From Enterococcus raffinosus (GTDB taxonomy: Bacteria > Bacillota > Bacilli > Lactobacillales > Enterococcaceae): 64,000 nucleotides of DNA. The notes beneath the pieces were generated by a model that saw only the letters and a list, made by a program, of their open reading frames with translations, ran no database searches and was not told where the DNA came from. The DNA is taken from contig NZ_JXLA01000022.1 of assembly GCF_001886185.1 (NCBI RefSeq), positions 1-64,000 on the forward strand, in the 5' to 3' direction. The position numbers and the translations under genes are program-made. Positions within the stretch are counted from its first letter, which is position 1, and the number at the start of each line of letters is the position of its first letter. Positions 25,140-34,698 of this stretch are shown here, one piece after another.

Positions 25140-26327
25140 TTATCCGATAAAAAAATAATTGATTACTGCCAGAGCAATAAAACCTAAGGCAATCAGTCCA
25201 CAGACAAAGAGATGAAGGCGTTTATTCATCAAGGCAACGGCAATAAATTCTCTTAGAAACGCATTCGGCAAATAATAGCGTGCGGTTTTTGAACCGATTC
25301 CGTCGATTTTTAAGCCAACCTCTTCAGCATACATCCCTGCACGGAAAATATGGTAATTGTTAGAAGTGAAGATCGCGTGATAGCCTGACGGGTTTTCCCG
25401 TTCCATAATTTCTTTACTGAAACGCATATTTTCAAGCGTATTCGTTGATTGAGCCTCCATTAGGATATCTTCATCTGGAATTCCTTGCTCCAAAGCATAT
25501 TCACGCATAGCCTGTGCTTCCGGAATTTTTTCATCCGGCCCTTGTCCACCGGACATTAAAAGCTGCGGCGGCGATAACGTCTCTTCGCTTTGCTTTTTAT
25601 AAAATTGAATGGCTCGGTCGATCCGTTTTGCTAATAAAGGAGTAACCTTTTCACCACCAATTAAACCAGCACCTAAAACAACGATATAATCTTGATTGAA
25701 TTTTGGTTGATTAAATTGATAAATGATAGAGATGGATAAAAAGTTCCAAAAGACAACAAAAAAATAAAAAGCAATGGTGGTAGGAATGGATAATAAAATG
25801 ACTGACCAGTTTGGTAGAATTTTCGGTCCATAAATTTGCATGACTATCAGTGCAATAATTGCCAATGCTAAGATTAATGTTAACAAATTCGGCAGTCTTC
25901 GCGATTCATGTCGGAGAACAATAAAACTATTCCCAATCAAAAAAATAATCGCCGCATATAAGCCAAATAGAATAACAATTAAGAAAAGGACAGCTAATAT
26001 GGCAAGAATTCCCGCGCCAATCAGTGAGCCATTTGTAGCTGTAACAATAGCGACATAGCCCATAAAGCTAATGAGCATTAAGTTAAACAACCACCCGTTT
26101 CTTAAGCGACATTTTTCTTTAAAGTAGAAATAGCAGAATAGTAAAAGAAAAAATAATGGAATTAAAATAAAGAATGTCCGATTTTGTATTTCAAGGATAC
26201 AAAAATATAAGAGCATAAAAATCCCCGTCCAAATAAGAAATCGACTTAGCCGCTTTCCTTTGAAACGAATCCACAAGCCAATTAGTACAATAAAATAAAG
26301 AGCCATAGCAATAAAATCTCTTTGCAT
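25140..26327 (-). CDS. YdcF family protein (DUF218/ElyC-like) with many membrane segments
   Basis: This protein of about 395 residues has an N-terminal half of about eight hydrophobic segments (about 5-195) and a C-terminal DUF218 domain (about 205-370) with IVVLGAGLIGGEKVTPLLAKR, MSGGQGPDE, EAQAMREYAL and STNTLENMRFS. DUF218 proteins such as SanA and ElyC act in envelope or peptidoglycan precursor metabolism, but the reaction is unknown. The start is uncertain: ATG at 26327 lacks a ribosome-binding site, while a TTG at 26333 has AAAGG ten bases upstream and a GTG at 26342 is too close to it. Confidence 0.8.
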   Translation of the reverse strand: MQRDFIAMALYFIVLIGLWIRFKGKRLSRFLIWTGIFMLLYFCILEIQNRTFFILIPLFFLLLFCYFYFKEKCRLRNGWLFNLMLISFMGYVAIVTATNGSLIGAGILAILAVLFLIVILFGLYAAIIFLIGNSFIVLRHESRRLPNLLTLILALAIIALIVMQIYGPKILPNWSVILLSIPTTIAFYFFVVFWNFLSISIIYQFNQPKFNQDYIVVLGAGLIGGEKVTPLLAKRIDRAIQFYKKQSEETLSPPQLLMSGGQGPDEKIPEAQAMREYALEQGIPDEDILMEAQSTNTLENMRFSKEIMERENPSGYHAIFTSNNYHIFRAGMYAEEVGLKIDGIGSKTARYYLPNAFLREFIAVALMNKRLHLFVCGLIALGFIALAVINYFFIG

Positions 26328-26538
26328 GCCCAAGTGTATCACGCCTTTCCAAGTTTAAAGATACGACAATTTATGAATGCTGTTCTGCTTCCATATCGTA
26401 TTTAATAAAATTTCGATAAAATTGTCTATTTATTTCTCTATGTTAGTATACCAAAGAAAAGAGTAAATACTTAGTTAGGAACTATTAGTTGGTTTTATTT
26501 TGGAAGATTAGTAAAATTGTGGGGGAGGAGGAATGAGC

Positions 26539-27024
26539 ATGGAGATAAAAGGAGTCAATCGTGTAGATCTGCCTGCGACTTTTGTCATCGGTAAAGAAGG
26601 AAGCGGCTTATCAGAAGATAGCGCATCATGGGTCCCTTTGCTATGGGATCAGATGAATAGCCATTTTGAAGAAATAGTGGATCTTTTAGAGGATCAGGAA
26701 ATGAAAGATTTGCATCTATGGGGACTGATGAGTGACAGCGAACACTGGTTAGAGCCATGGCAAGAAGAAGGACGCTATTTGGCTGGCGTTCAAGTACCAG
26801 AAGAGGCTAAAGCTCCAGAAGGTTGGGTACGTTGGGAACTGGCGCCAATGAGCTACTTGACAGTAATGGCCAGTGCAGAAAAAATTGAGGAAGCGACCAA
26901 TCTAATGTTGGGAGAAATCTTTCCTCTAGAAAAGCTAGAACTTGCTGGAGCAATCCAGGAACATTATTTACCGCATTTTGCAGAAGGTGAAGTTGAATTA
27001 TATTTTCCTTTCAAAGCAAAATAA
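26539..27024 (+). CDS. GyrI-like/effector-binding domain protein
   Basis: This 161-residue stand-alone protein resembles the GyrI-like small-molecule binding domain of AraC/BmrR-type regulators, without a DNA-binding part. Features that fit are VPLLWDQMNSHFEEI (about 28), HLWGLMSD, YLAGVQVPEEAKAPEGW (about 83) and the closing strand EVELYFPFK. The ATG at 26539 is favoured because AGGAGG (26526-26531) lies seven bases upstream; the ATG at 26533 is almost on top of it. It is monocistronic. The ligand is unknown. Confidence 0.72.
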   Translation: MEIKGVNRVDLPATFVIGKEGSGLSEDSASWVPLLWDQMNSHFEEIVDLLEDQEMKDLHLWGLMSDSEHWLEPWQEEGRYLAGVQVPEEAKAPEGWVRWELAPMSYLTVMASAEKIEEATNLMLGEIFPLEKLELAGAIQEHYLPHFAEGEVELYFPFKAK

Positions 27025-27071
27025 AAAAATCGGCTTCACTCTCGAATACTTGGAGTGAAGTCGATTTTTTT
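27024..27071. terminator. Bidirectional terminator between GyrI-like gene and dacA
   Basis: AAAAAATCGGCTTCACTC and GAGTGAAGTCGATTTTTT pair with one wobble around a 10-base loop. Confidence 0.87.
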
Positions 27072-27109
27072 ATCATCCTGTCTTTTCAAACGATGTCAAA
27101 AGCTTTTTA

Positions 27110-28402
27110 TTAAGCAAACAGCCCAGTAATTTTTTGCCAAATTAATTCAAAGGTGCTGGCTTTTTGAACCTCATTCTTTGTTACAAGATCAGTCGTTGCC
27201 GCCTCATTTGCTTGAACATAACCTAAGGTATCTTGTGTCAAGGAAACACTGACAGTACCGAGTTTTTCATTTTTGTGAACAGGAGCAATGACAGCATTAT
27301 TGTCTAATAAAGATTGATCTAAGGTAGTCTTAATCGTTAAGTTTTTTGGGTCCATGTCATTTCGTACCCAAAGTTTGACGGGTTTCTCCATAGCTAGACC
27401 AACTGTTTTTTCCTTGCCTTCAGTGACTTTCAGTTCTTTTTTGTCTGTCGGTGTTTGACCTGCGACAGTCACATCCTGCTGACTCCAATTATTTAAGCAG
27501 TAATCCATCAACTTGCTCGTTTCTGCGAAGCGCGCATTTTCATCGTTTGGTTGATCTAAAGCATTTAAGATGACGGTAATGACACGGCGACCATCTTTTT
27601 GGATCGTACCGACAAAACAAGCACCGGCAAGATCGGTTGTTCCGGTTTTTAGACCATCGACGCCTTCTTTATAGTTGGGGCCATCAAATAGCATGACGTT
27701 CCAATTCTTCATTTCATCTGGCTGAGAGGTATTGGGAGCGAAAGTTTTTTCTTTGATTTTTGAAGTTTCTAAGACTTCAGGGAAATCTTTGATCAAATGC
27801 TGCGCAACAATGGCTACATCACGAGCAGACATCAAATTCTCATCGTTTTCCTGCGTTCCTGGATACATATGTTCACCGAGGTAGACATTACTTAAGCCAG
27901 AAGAATTAATGATAGTCGCATCTTTAATATCCCATTTCACAAGCTGCTCGCGCATTTGGTTGACGAATGTATGCTCATTGCCAGCAATTAATTCAGCCAA
28001 AGCCACCGCACAGGCATTTGCTGATTGAACGATCATAGCCTCAAAAAGATCCTTGACCGTGTATTTTTGACCACGGACTAACGTAACATTGGATAAATCA
28101 GGAACTGTGCTCAGTTTTTCAGCATATTCTGAAATCGGTACTTCTTGCTCCCAGGTAATTTTTTGTTGTTTAATTGCGTCTAAAACGAGGTATGCCGTGA
28201 TCGTTTTAGTGATGGAAGCAATGCCTTTGGGAGTATCACCGTCTTGGTTGAAAAAAACTTTTCCTGAGTCAGCGTCAATGGCGTACCCCGCATTAGCATT
28301 GACAGAAAAGTCGTCAGCTGCTCGGGCGGAGATTCCTATGAGGCTTTGGAAAAAAAGTACCAGGACGACCAAAACAAAGGGGAATCTTTTCTTTTTATTC
28401 AT
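27110..28402 (-). CDS. dacA: D-alanyl-D-alanine carboxypeptidase (PBP5/DacA family)
   Basis: This 430-residue low-molecular-weight penicillin-binding protein has a signal peptide (about 1-28), the catalytic motifs S63-I-T-K66, S127-A-N129 and K252-T-G254, a C-terminal beta domain (about 290-405) and a weak amphipathic tail (about 412-430) for membrane attachment. It trims the terminal D-Ala from peptidoglycan pentapeptides at the outer membrane face. AAAGGAG precedes the ATG. Length is normal. It is the main DacA-type enzyme or a paralogue; one window cannot tell. Confidence 0.9.
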   Translation of the reverse strand: MNKKKRFPFVLVVLVLFFQSLIGISARAADDFSVNANAGYAIDADSGKVFFNQDGDTPKGIASITKTITAYLVLDAIKQQKITWEQEVPISEYAEKLSTVPDLSNVTLVRGQKYTVKDLFEAMIVQSANACAVALAELIAGNEHTFVNQMREQLVKWDIKDATIINSSGLSNVYLGEHMYPGTQENDENLMSARDVAIVAQHLIKDFPEVLETSKIKEKTFAPNTSQPDEMKNWNVMLFDGPNYKEGVDGLKTGTTDLAGACFVGTIQKDGRRVITVILNALDQPNDENARFAETSKLMDYCLNNWSQQDVTVAGQTPTDKKELKVTEGKEKTVGLAMEKPVKLWVRNDMDPKNLTIKTTLDQSLLDNNAVIAPVHKNEKLGTVSVSLTQDTLGYVQANEAATTDLVTKNEVQKASTFELIWQKITGLFA

Positions 28403-28477
28403 TGGTGGGCTCCTTTACTTCTATTAACCATAAAAGTTTAGCAAAATCATAGGGTGAATTCAAGAAAATACATGAAA

Positions 28478-28516
28478 ACACTAGAGTTTTTCATTAATTC
28501 TGAAAGACTCTAGTGT
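28478..28516 (-). terminator. Terminator of the YdjGHI-like operon
   Basis: Read on the minus strand, ACACTAGAGT and ACTCTAGTGT form a 10-bp stem followed by TTTTC. It lies about 30 bp past the TPM-domain gene. Confidence 0.75.
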
Positions 28517-28545
28517 CAGATGATAACATTTTTTATTTTATTTGT

Positions 28546-29340
28546 TTAAAAGCTGCGTCCGCCTCCGCCAAAGGTTCCGCCTCCACTGGAATTTGTCGTG
28601 CTGCCGCCACCTCCGCCTCCGTTGTTATTGGAAGGCTTTGGAATTCGACGAGTAGTGACAAAGGAGTTAACCAATTGATCTTGGCGTTCAGTTAGATCCA
28701 ATTGGGCATTTTGACGGTAAGGGTAGTGATAGGTTCCAGTCTTTAGTTGATAACGTAAGCGCACAGAGACGAAGAATCCAATTGCCGCCACTGCTGCAAT
28801 GATCACACCAATTGTAAGTTCAACAGGGGTGATTGATTTGTAATAAGTGATTTTACCAGTTTTTTCATCTTTTCGATAGGAACCGCCAGGGACACCGGCA
28901 TCAACAAAATCTTTAGCATTAGATAGGTAAGCGGCACTGGCTTGGTAGTAATTGCCATCCTTCATCGCAGCGGTCACATCATCTAGAAGCTGATCTCTTC
29001 GCTTATCAGTAATAAAATCGATCATATTCCCTGATGTTGATAGATAAATTTCCCGTTGATTCATATCCAATAAAAGCAACGCGCCATTATTATTTTTTCC
29101 AACCCGATCCATTAATTGATCATTAGCGTACTTTCGAGGTTCTTCGGAATTAGTCGTTGTTGTTAGGATAAAGACTTCGCCTTTGATTTCTTTATTGATG
29201 GCATCTGCTTGCTTCGATAGCTCTGTTCGTTCTTCTGGAGACAGCAGGTTTGCTTGATCCTCTACTGTATCTGAGGCAGCAAAAGTTCTTAACGGATTGA
29301 ACAGTGCGAGAAAGCCTAAGAGTAAAAGGAGTTTTTTCAT
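28546..29340 (-). CDS. TPM domain protein (YdjH/YgcG-like)
   Basis: This 264-residue protein has a signal peptide (about 1-21), a TPM domain (about 25-150; VEDQANLLSPEERTELSKQ, then GALLLLDMNQREIYLSTSG), a membrane segment (about 175-195), a cytoplasmic stretch and a glycine-rich tail ending GGGTFGGGGRSF. Such tails are usual in the family. It overlaps the preceding zinc-ribbon gene by four bases (ATGA). In B. subtilis the equivalents ydjG, ydjH and ydjI sit with pspA; here pspA is absent. A role in membrane stress is inferred. Confidence 0.85.
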   Translation of the reverse strand: MKKLLLLLGFLALFNPLRTFAASDTVEDQANLLSPEERTELSKQADAINKEIKGEVFILTTTTNSEEPRKYANDQLMDRVGKNNNGALLLLDMNQREIYLSTSGNMIDFITDKRRDQLLDDVTAAMKDGNYYQASAAYLSNAKDFVDAGVPGGSYRKDEKTGKITYYKSITPVELTIGVIIAAVAAIGFFVSVRLRYQLKTGTYHYPYRQNAQLDLTERQDQLVNSFVTTRRIPKPSNNNGGGGGGSTTNSSGGGTFGGGGRSF

Positions 29341-30410
29341 AGCAAATAATACCCCACAATCATTGCGATTATCAGAACAGTCGCGAATATCCCACCAGAA
29401 AACAGGCCTAAGCGTTTGTTACTGATTGGCAGCACGCCGCTGACTTTCCCTGTTTGTCCGTTCATGGCATAGTAATACGTTTTATCAGAGGCATTTTGAT
29501 ACGTTACCAGCCAAACAGGTAGCAGCATATAATGATTATCTTGCTTTTCAACATCAACGGATTTATTACTTGGTGTGAACGTAGTATAACCAGAAACGGT
29601 ATCACGCAGTAAATCTTCCGTGTAGTCCTTCAATTCATGGTTTATCTGCTCAGCAAGATCTTGGATTTCTATATCTCGTTTTTCCGCTTGAAAACCTGAT
29701 AGGTACTCTGTGTGAAAGTCTACAGCTTGATCAATTGGGAATGGCTGGACGCCTTCAACCATTTTTTGCTGTATATTTTTCTTCAGCGCGTTCTTAGTCA
29801 GATGCTTGATTTTTGCTTTTCCTTTACGAAAAATCTGATAAACTTTCGTTTCGGTATATTCGATCTCACCAACGATCCATACACGCAGAGAAGTTCCTTT
29901 GCCAGTCAAATTTCCAGAGGTTTCAGCATCTACGACCCAATAAGGAAAATAGACACCCGTCATCTTCTCAATCTGTTGCTCGTTAAAGAAATCTTTCGGT
30001 ACGAACCGTTTTTTCTGAGTCCATGCCAAAAAATCAGCGACCGCTTTTTTGCGATCAATTTTGAAAGGCAATACTTTATTTGGTAAAAATTCACCAGTCA
30101 AACGTCCCGACAAGACAACGGGGTTATGACAAAAGTAGCAATAGGTGGCGGCAGTAGTATGATCCGTAACAATTTGAGCACCGCAACTGGGACAGAGAAA
30201 AAGATCCATGTCGCTATCAGTTGTTTCAGTAGAGCTTGTCGGCTCAGAAGAAGCTTCTACGGTCGTATCAGGATTCTTCGCTTCAAATTTTTCAATATCT
30301 GCTACAGTAAAAATACTCAGACAATAATCACAGTGGAATTTTTGATCAGTGGGATTAAACGTCAAAGGTCCGCCACAGTTGGGACAGTGATGTGTTAATA
30401 CGTCTGCCAT
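29337..30410 (-). CDS. Zinc-ribbon membrane protein (YdjG-like)
   Basis: This 357-residue protein has two N-terminal zinc ribbons: CPNCGG..CDYC (about 10-33) and CPSCG..CYFC (about 70-97). A beta-rich middle region (about 100-320) contains YWVVDAETSGNLTGKG, and a C-terminal membrane segment (about 332-352) follows. The ATG at 30410 follows AGGAGG by eight bases; the in-frame TTG at 30416 is too close. It is the second gene of the three-gene unit, between the SPFH and TPM genes. B. subtilis YdjG has the same design. Confidence 0.83.
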   Translation of the reverse strand: MADVLTHHCPNCGGPLTFNPTDQKFHCDYCLSIFTVADIEKFEAKNPDTTVEASSEPTSSTETTDSDMDLFLCPSCGAQIVTDHTTAATYCYFCHNPVVLSGRLTGEFLPNKVLPFKIDRKKAVADFLAWTQKKRFVPKDFFNEQQIEKMTGVYFPYWVVDAETSGNLTGKGTSLRVWIVGEIEYTETKVYQIFRKGKAKIKHLTKNALKKNIQQKMVEGVQPFPIDQAVDFHTEYLSGFQAEKRDIEIQDLAEQINHELKDYTEDLLRDTVSGYTTFTPSNKSVDVEKQDNHYMLLPVWLVTYQNASDKTYYYAMNGQTGKVSGVLPISNKRLGLFSGGIFATVLIIAMIVGYYLL

Positions 30411-30440
30411 GTACAAGCCCTCCTGTAGATAGTGGTAGTT

Positions 30441-31676
30441 TTAGTCTAATGGAACAGCTTTAAAGGGTTTGCCGCAATGAGGACAGAATTTTGGCACACC
30501 ATTGCTTAGATCAACAACTTCTCCGCATTCACTGCATTTCATTTGAATCTTTGCTGCTGTAGCTGGAGCAGGTTTCGGTTCGCCGCAGTTGCTGCAGAAT
30601 TTACCAGTATTTTCTTCTCCGCATTTTGGACAAGTCCATTGATCGCCTGCAGATTTTTGTTGTGCTTGTTGGTTCTGGTGTATTTGCTGATTGTTACTCT
30701 GCGATGCTTGGTTAAGGAAGTCACCGCCAGCATTCATCCCCATCCCCATTCCGAAGAAGCCTGTAGCGGCTCCTGCGTCATTTTTACCAGCAGCTTCCAT
30801 ACCTCGGGCGACTGAGCCTTGAACATAGCCTTCACGAACATTTGGGTCTCCTAGCATAGCGCCCTCATTCCGCATATTGATCAATTTTGTGGAATCATCT
30901 GTGTAAGAGATGCTGGCGACAGCGACAGATACAATCTCCATGCCACGCAGTTCCTTCCAACTGTCATCCAGTACGTCAGATAAGTATTTACTTAGCTCCA
31001 TACTTTTTGACGGTACATAAGAAATACGTTGACCATCCGCGGACATTTGATTAATTGCCGCTTGTAGCCCAGTTAGAAATTCTTGCAGATATTGTTCATT
31101 GATATCGCTGATGTCCACTTGGTCCATGTTTCGTGGAATGGCATTAGCGAAAAATAGAATTGGGTCTGTTACTTTAATCGAGTACGTTCCGTGTGCTCGC
31201 AAGAATAGCTCCGCATTGTAGAAATTATCAAAATAATTCAAAGGTGTACTAGTTCCGAATTTGATGCCTTTAATTTCTTGCAGATTTATATAGAATACTT
31301 GTTGTTTCTGTGGTGTCACACCGCCAAATTTGAAACGGCTAAAGGTTTCAGCAACAGCTTCCTTTAATGAGCCATTAAACATTGAAGGAGCAGAATTGTT
31401 CTCCACCGTGTAATAGCCTTCTTCAGCAGTATAGTCGATGATTTTTCCGCCATCGACAAGAAGCATCATCATATTTGGATAAACGTGAATAACAGAGCCA
31501 TCTGTAATCACGTCACTGGTTCCTTTTTTATTGCTGCCGCGTTTGTCATCTTTTCTTACGGCGACGCCTTTTGACATGACCGTAGACTGTCCCATATTGG
31601 CTGGTTCAATAATTTCTAGCCACTGATCAGCAAGGCCTCCGCCGATACTGCTAGTTGCTGCTTTAAATAGTCCCAT
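30441..31676 (-). CDS. SPFH domain protein with C-terminal zinc ribbons (YdjI-like)
   Basis: This 411-residue protein has an N-terminal SPFH/virion-core-like domain (about 20-270; TVMSKGVAVRKDDKRG, KFGTSTPLNYFDN), a Gln/Asn/Gly-rich linker (about 285-340) and two C-terminal zinc ribbons, CPKCG..CSNCG and CSECG..CPHCG (about 345-408). B. subtilis YdjI shares the SPFH part and is tied to PspA at stressed membranes. GGAGGGATATTC precedes the ATG. It is first in the three-gene operon; a TGG-TATAAT extended -10 lies on the minus strand at 31714-31706. Confidence 0.85.
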   Translation of the reverse strand: MGLFKAATSSIGGGLADQWLEIIEPANMGQSTVMSKGVAVRKDDKRGSNKKGTSDVITDGSVIHVYPNMMMLLVDGGKIIDYTAEEGYYTVENNSAPSMFNGSLKEAVAETFSRFKFGGVTPQKQQVFYINLQEIKGIKFGTSTPLNYFDNFYNAELFLRAHGTYSIKVTDPILFFANAIPRNMDQVDISDINEQYLQEFLTGLQAAINQMSADGQRISYVPSKSMELSKYLSDVLDDSWKELRGMEIVSVAVASISYTDDSTKLINMRNEGAMLGDPNVREGYVQGSVARGMEAAGKNDAGAATGFFGMGMGMNAGGDFLNQASQSNNQQIHQNQQAQQKSAGDQWTCPKCGEENTGKFCSNCGEPKPAPATAAKIQMKCSECGEVVDLSNGVPKFCPHCGKPFKAVPLD

Positions 31677-31705
31677 GAATATCCCTCCATAAAAACGTTT
31701 TTTCT

Positions 31706-31714
31706 ATTATACCA
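31706..31714 (-). promoter_or_regulatory. Extended -10 promoter of the YdjGHI-like operon
   Basis: Minus-strand TGG-TATAAT lies 30 bp upstream of the SPFH gene start. The -35 is weak. Confidence 0.55.
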
Positions 31715-31817
31715 CAGGGTTTTTTCGAAACAGAAAGGATGCAACCGGACAGATTAAAAGACGTTAAACAATTGAAGCGAACAATTGGTTTCTATAGTTT
31801 TTTTGTACAAAATCACG

Positions 31818-31823
31818 TATAAT
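31818..31823 (+). promoter_or_regulatory. -10 element upstream of dnaX
   Basis: A perfect TATAAT lies 35 bp before the dnaX ATG. No clear -35 was found. This gap does not hold the SRP RNA gene that is found before dnaX in some Firmicutes. Confidence 0.5.
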
Positions 31824-31858
31824 AAAAAGCAGTGATTTTGAAAGAAAAGAGGAAAATT

Positions 31859-33604
31859 ATGGCGTATCAAGCACTTTACCGCGTTTGGCGGTCGCAGCGT
31901 TTTGATGATTTAGTCGGACAAGAGGCAATCACAAAGACACTGAAAAATGCGATCCAGCAGCAGAAAACTTCCCACGCCTATTTATTTACCGGCCCACGCG
32001 GAACAGGGAAGACTAGTGCGGCGAAAATTTTTGCCAAAGCCATCAATTGTCCCAACAGTGTTGATGGTGAGCCTTGCAACGAATGTGAGATGTGTCGTTC
32101 TATTACTGAAGGACGGCAAGAAGATGTGATTGAAATTGATGCTGCAAGCAATAATGGTGTGGAAGAGATCCGCTTTATTCGTGATCGCGCGAATTACGCG
32201 CCAACTGCGGCTAACTATAAAGTTTATATTGTTGATGAAGTCCACATGCTTTCGACAGGTGCCTTTAACGCGTTGCTAAAAACGCTGGAAGAGCCTAAAG
32301 AACATGTGATTTTCGTATTAGCGACGACAGAGCCTCATAAGATTCCTGCAACGATTATCTCAAGAACCCAACGATTTGACTTCAAGCGAATCGATGTTCA
32401 AGCAATCATTGGGCGGATGGCCTATATTCTGGAACAAAGTAATCAACCCTATGAAGAGCAGGCCTTATCCGTGATCGCCCGTGCGGCAGAAGGCGGTATG
32501 CGGGATGCTTTGAGTATCTTAGACCAAGCAATCTCCTTTAGTAATGAAACCATTACTTTGGAAGATGCTTTGGCTGTGACTGGCAGCCTGACGACTGAAA
32601 TGATGGATAGCTTCATCGGAGCTTGTCTACATCAGGATGTCAGCGGGGCACTGGAGGTCTTAGAGGGCATCCTGTCTGAGGGAAAAGAGGCTCGTCGATT
32701 GACAGAAGACTTACTATTGTATTGTCGAGATCTGTTGATTTATCAGCAAGCCCCCAAGCTTCTGGAGAACCGTGCTGCTTACTTAACAGATACGTTCAAA
32801 CAACTAGCGGAATCGACACCTTCTGAACGTCTATATGTGATGATTAAGCTTTTAAGCGAAACACAAAACGAAATTCGCTTTACAAACCACGCCAATGTCT
32901 ATTTGGAAGTGGCCACTGTTAAATTGGCAACACCGCAAACGACTGAGGGTGCTCTATCAATAGAACAGCCGATGAGTTCAGCGGCACCAACTGTGACAAA
33001 CCCAACGGATCAATCAGAATTAGTAGCATTGAAAAGTCAATTGCAGCAATTACAGAATGACTTGCAGCAATTAAAAGCCAATCCAACAGTTGAAAAAGAA
33101 GAGCGGAAAGTAACGCCGAAGAAAACAACTACCAGCTATCGCGTACCAACTGAGCGAGTTTATCAGGTACTGAGTGAAGCAACGAAAGATCATTTGATGA
33201 ATGTAAAAAATGTTTGGGAAGATCTATTGATGGCTTTACCTGTGACGCAGCGTGCGATGCTAAAAGCTAGTGAACCGATGGCTGCTGGTCCGGGCTTATT
33301 ACTAGTCGCTTTTGATTATGAGATTGTTTGTCAGAGAGCGGACAGTAGCGAGGAACTGCGCTTGAATATGCAGAACAGTTTGAGTATGATGGTCAAAGAT
33401 TATACCCCGGACTTTGTCTTCATTACTCGGGAGAGCTGGCCAAGTCTAAGAAAAGCGTTTGTCAGTCAGCATCATGACCGTCCAGTAGCGGCGGAATCAA
33501 ATGATACTGAAGAAGAGATCAGTCTGATACCGGAAGAAACAAATGAAGTCGTAGAACAAGCCAAAAGCCTCTTTGGTGAACTTGTAACAATTAAGGATGA
33601 CTAG
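31859..33604 (+). CDS. dnaX: DNA polymerase III subunit gamma/tau
   Basis: This 581-residue clamp-loader ATPase has Walker A GPRGTGKTS, a zinc module CPNSVDGEPCNECEMC (about 64-79), Walker B VDEVHML, the SRC-like SRTQRFDF, domains II-III to about 370, a Gln-rich coiled linker (about 395-425) and a C-terminal tau domain (about 440-560). The ATG at 31859 (MAYQALYRVWRSQ) has AGAGGA upstream. It loads the sliding clamp and links polymerases to the helicase. It heads the dnaX-ybaB-recR block. Confidence 0.95.
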   Translation: MAYQALYRVWRSQRFDDLVGQEAITKTLKNAIQQQKTSHAYLFTGPRGTGKTSAAKIFAKAINCPNSVDGEPCNECEMCRSITEGRQEDVIEIDAASNNGVEEIRFIRDRANYAPTAANYKVYIVDEVHMLSTGAFNALLKTLEEPKEHVIFVLATTEPHKIPATIISRTQRFDFKRIDVQAIIGRMAYILEQSNQPYEEQALSVIARAAEGGMRDALSILDQAISFSNETITLEDALAVTGSLTTEMMDSFIGACLHQDVSGALEVLEGILSEGKEARRLTEDLLLYCRDLLIYQQAPKLLENRAAYLTDTFKQLAESTPSERLYVMIKLLSETQNEIRFTNHANVYLEVATVKLATPQTTEGALSIEQPMSSAAPTVTNPTDQSELVALKSQLQQLQNDLQQLKANPTVEKEERKVTPKKTTTSYRVPTERVYQVLSEATKDHLMNVKNVWEDLLMALPVTQRAMLKASEPMAAGPGLLLVAFDYEIVCQRADSSEELRLNMQNSLSMMVKDYTPDFVFITRESWPSLRKAFVSQHHDRPVAAESNDTEEEISLIPEETNEVVEQAKSLFGELVTIKDD

Positions 33605-33695
33605 AGACGGACACGGTTTTCGTAAAGATAGTAAATAGCATGTTAAAAATGAATCGTAAATTAAGTTAAACACGAAGAAGGAGCGAATAGATAAA

Positions 33696-34010
33696 ATGAT
33701 GCGCGGAATGGGAAATATGCAAGGCATGATGAAACAAATGCAAAAAATGCAAAAAGAAATGGTAAAGGCTCAAGATGAGTTGAATGCGAAAGAATTTACA
33801 GGCAGCGCGACCAATGATTTAGTAACAGTGACGTTCACTGGAGATAAAACGATGAAATCAATGAACATCAATCCTGAGTTGATTGATCCGGAAGACCCTG
33901 AGATGCTGCAAGACATGATCGTTTTAGCGGTTAATGATGCGATTACTAAGATCACAAAGGAAACTGATCAAACAATGGGGAAATACACAAAGGGACTTCC
34001 TGGAATGTAA
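33696..34010 (+). CDS. YbaB/EbfC family nucleoid-associated protein
   Basis: This 104-residue protein begins with a Met/Gln/Lys-rich helix ([20 protein letters not shown]) and has the conserved core [26 protein letters not shown]. YbaB proteins are small dimeric DNA-binding proteins. It sits between dnaX and recR, its standard place. AAGGAG is 12 bases before the ATG, slightly long; an ATG three bases on is an alternative. Confidence 0.93.
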   Translation: MMRGMGNMQGMMKQMQKMQKEMVKAQDELNAKEFTGSATNDLVTVTFTGDKTMKSMNINPELIDPEDPEMLQDMIVLAVNDAITKITKETDQTMGKYTKGLPGM

Positions 34011-34038
34011 GCGACTTTGTTCAGAGAGGAAGGACAGA

Positions 34039-34635
34039 ATGCAATATCCAGAACCAATTGCAAAGCTGATTGAAAGCTATATGAAGCTTCCGGGAATCGG
34101 ACAGAAGACCGCGACGCGCTTAGCTTTTTTTACGATTGATATGAAGGATGAATCGGTCAACGAGTTTGCACGCTCATTAATCAGTGTGAAACGAGATTTG
34201 CGTTTCTGCAGTATTTGTGGAAATATTACCGAGGAAGATCCATGCGAGATTTGTTCGGATACGACTCGTGATCGCAGCACGATCTTAGTTGTAGAAGAAC
34301 CTAAAGATGTTATGTCAATGGAAAAAGTACGTGAATATCACGGTCTATATCATGTGCTTCATGGGGTGCTATCCCCCATGGAAGGGACAGGACCAGAAGA
34401 TATTAATATCGCGCCATTAATCAAACGGCTTCATGATGATGAGGTCAAAGAAGTGATCATAGCGACAAATGCTACCACCGAAGGCGAAGCGACAGCTATG
34501 TATCTATCACGTTTAATTAAGCCTGCTGGAATCAAAGTAACACGATTAGCTCATGGGTTATCAGTCGGCAGTGATATCGAGTATGCAGATGAAATCACGT
34601 TGTTAAAAGCAGTGGAAGGACGCCGCGAACTATAA
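34039..34635 (+). CDS. recR: Recombination protein RecR
   Basis: This 198-residue protein has the helix-hairpin-helix [15 protein letters not shown] (about 15-29), zinc finger [16 protein letters not shown] (about 57-72), a TOPRIM domain from about 80 ([16 protein letters not shown]) and the C-terminal Walker B-like region. With RecF and RecO it loads RecA at gaps. The ATG at 34039 has AGGAAGGA upstream, and the length matches the family exactly. Confidence 0.96.
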   Translation: MQYPEPIAKLIESYMKLPGIGQKTATRLAFFTIDMKDESVNEFARSLISVKRDLRFCSICGNITEEDPCEICSDTTRDRSTILVVEEPKDVMSMEKVREYHGLYHVLHGVLSPMEGTGPEDINIAPLIKRLHDDEVKEVIIATNATTEGEATAMYLSRLIKPAGIKVTRLAHGLSVGSDIEYADEITLLKAVEGRREL

Positions 34636-34698
34636 ATATATTGCGGTGTCTTTTTGAAAAAGAGACAGAAGATCAAAATTATTTGGGGGATAAAAAAA

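Noticed and set aside
31677..31858. SRP RNA gene upstream of dnaX
   Set aside because: This is the usual place in B. subtilis, but the gap is short, AT-rich and lacks the conserved SRP apical loop sequence.
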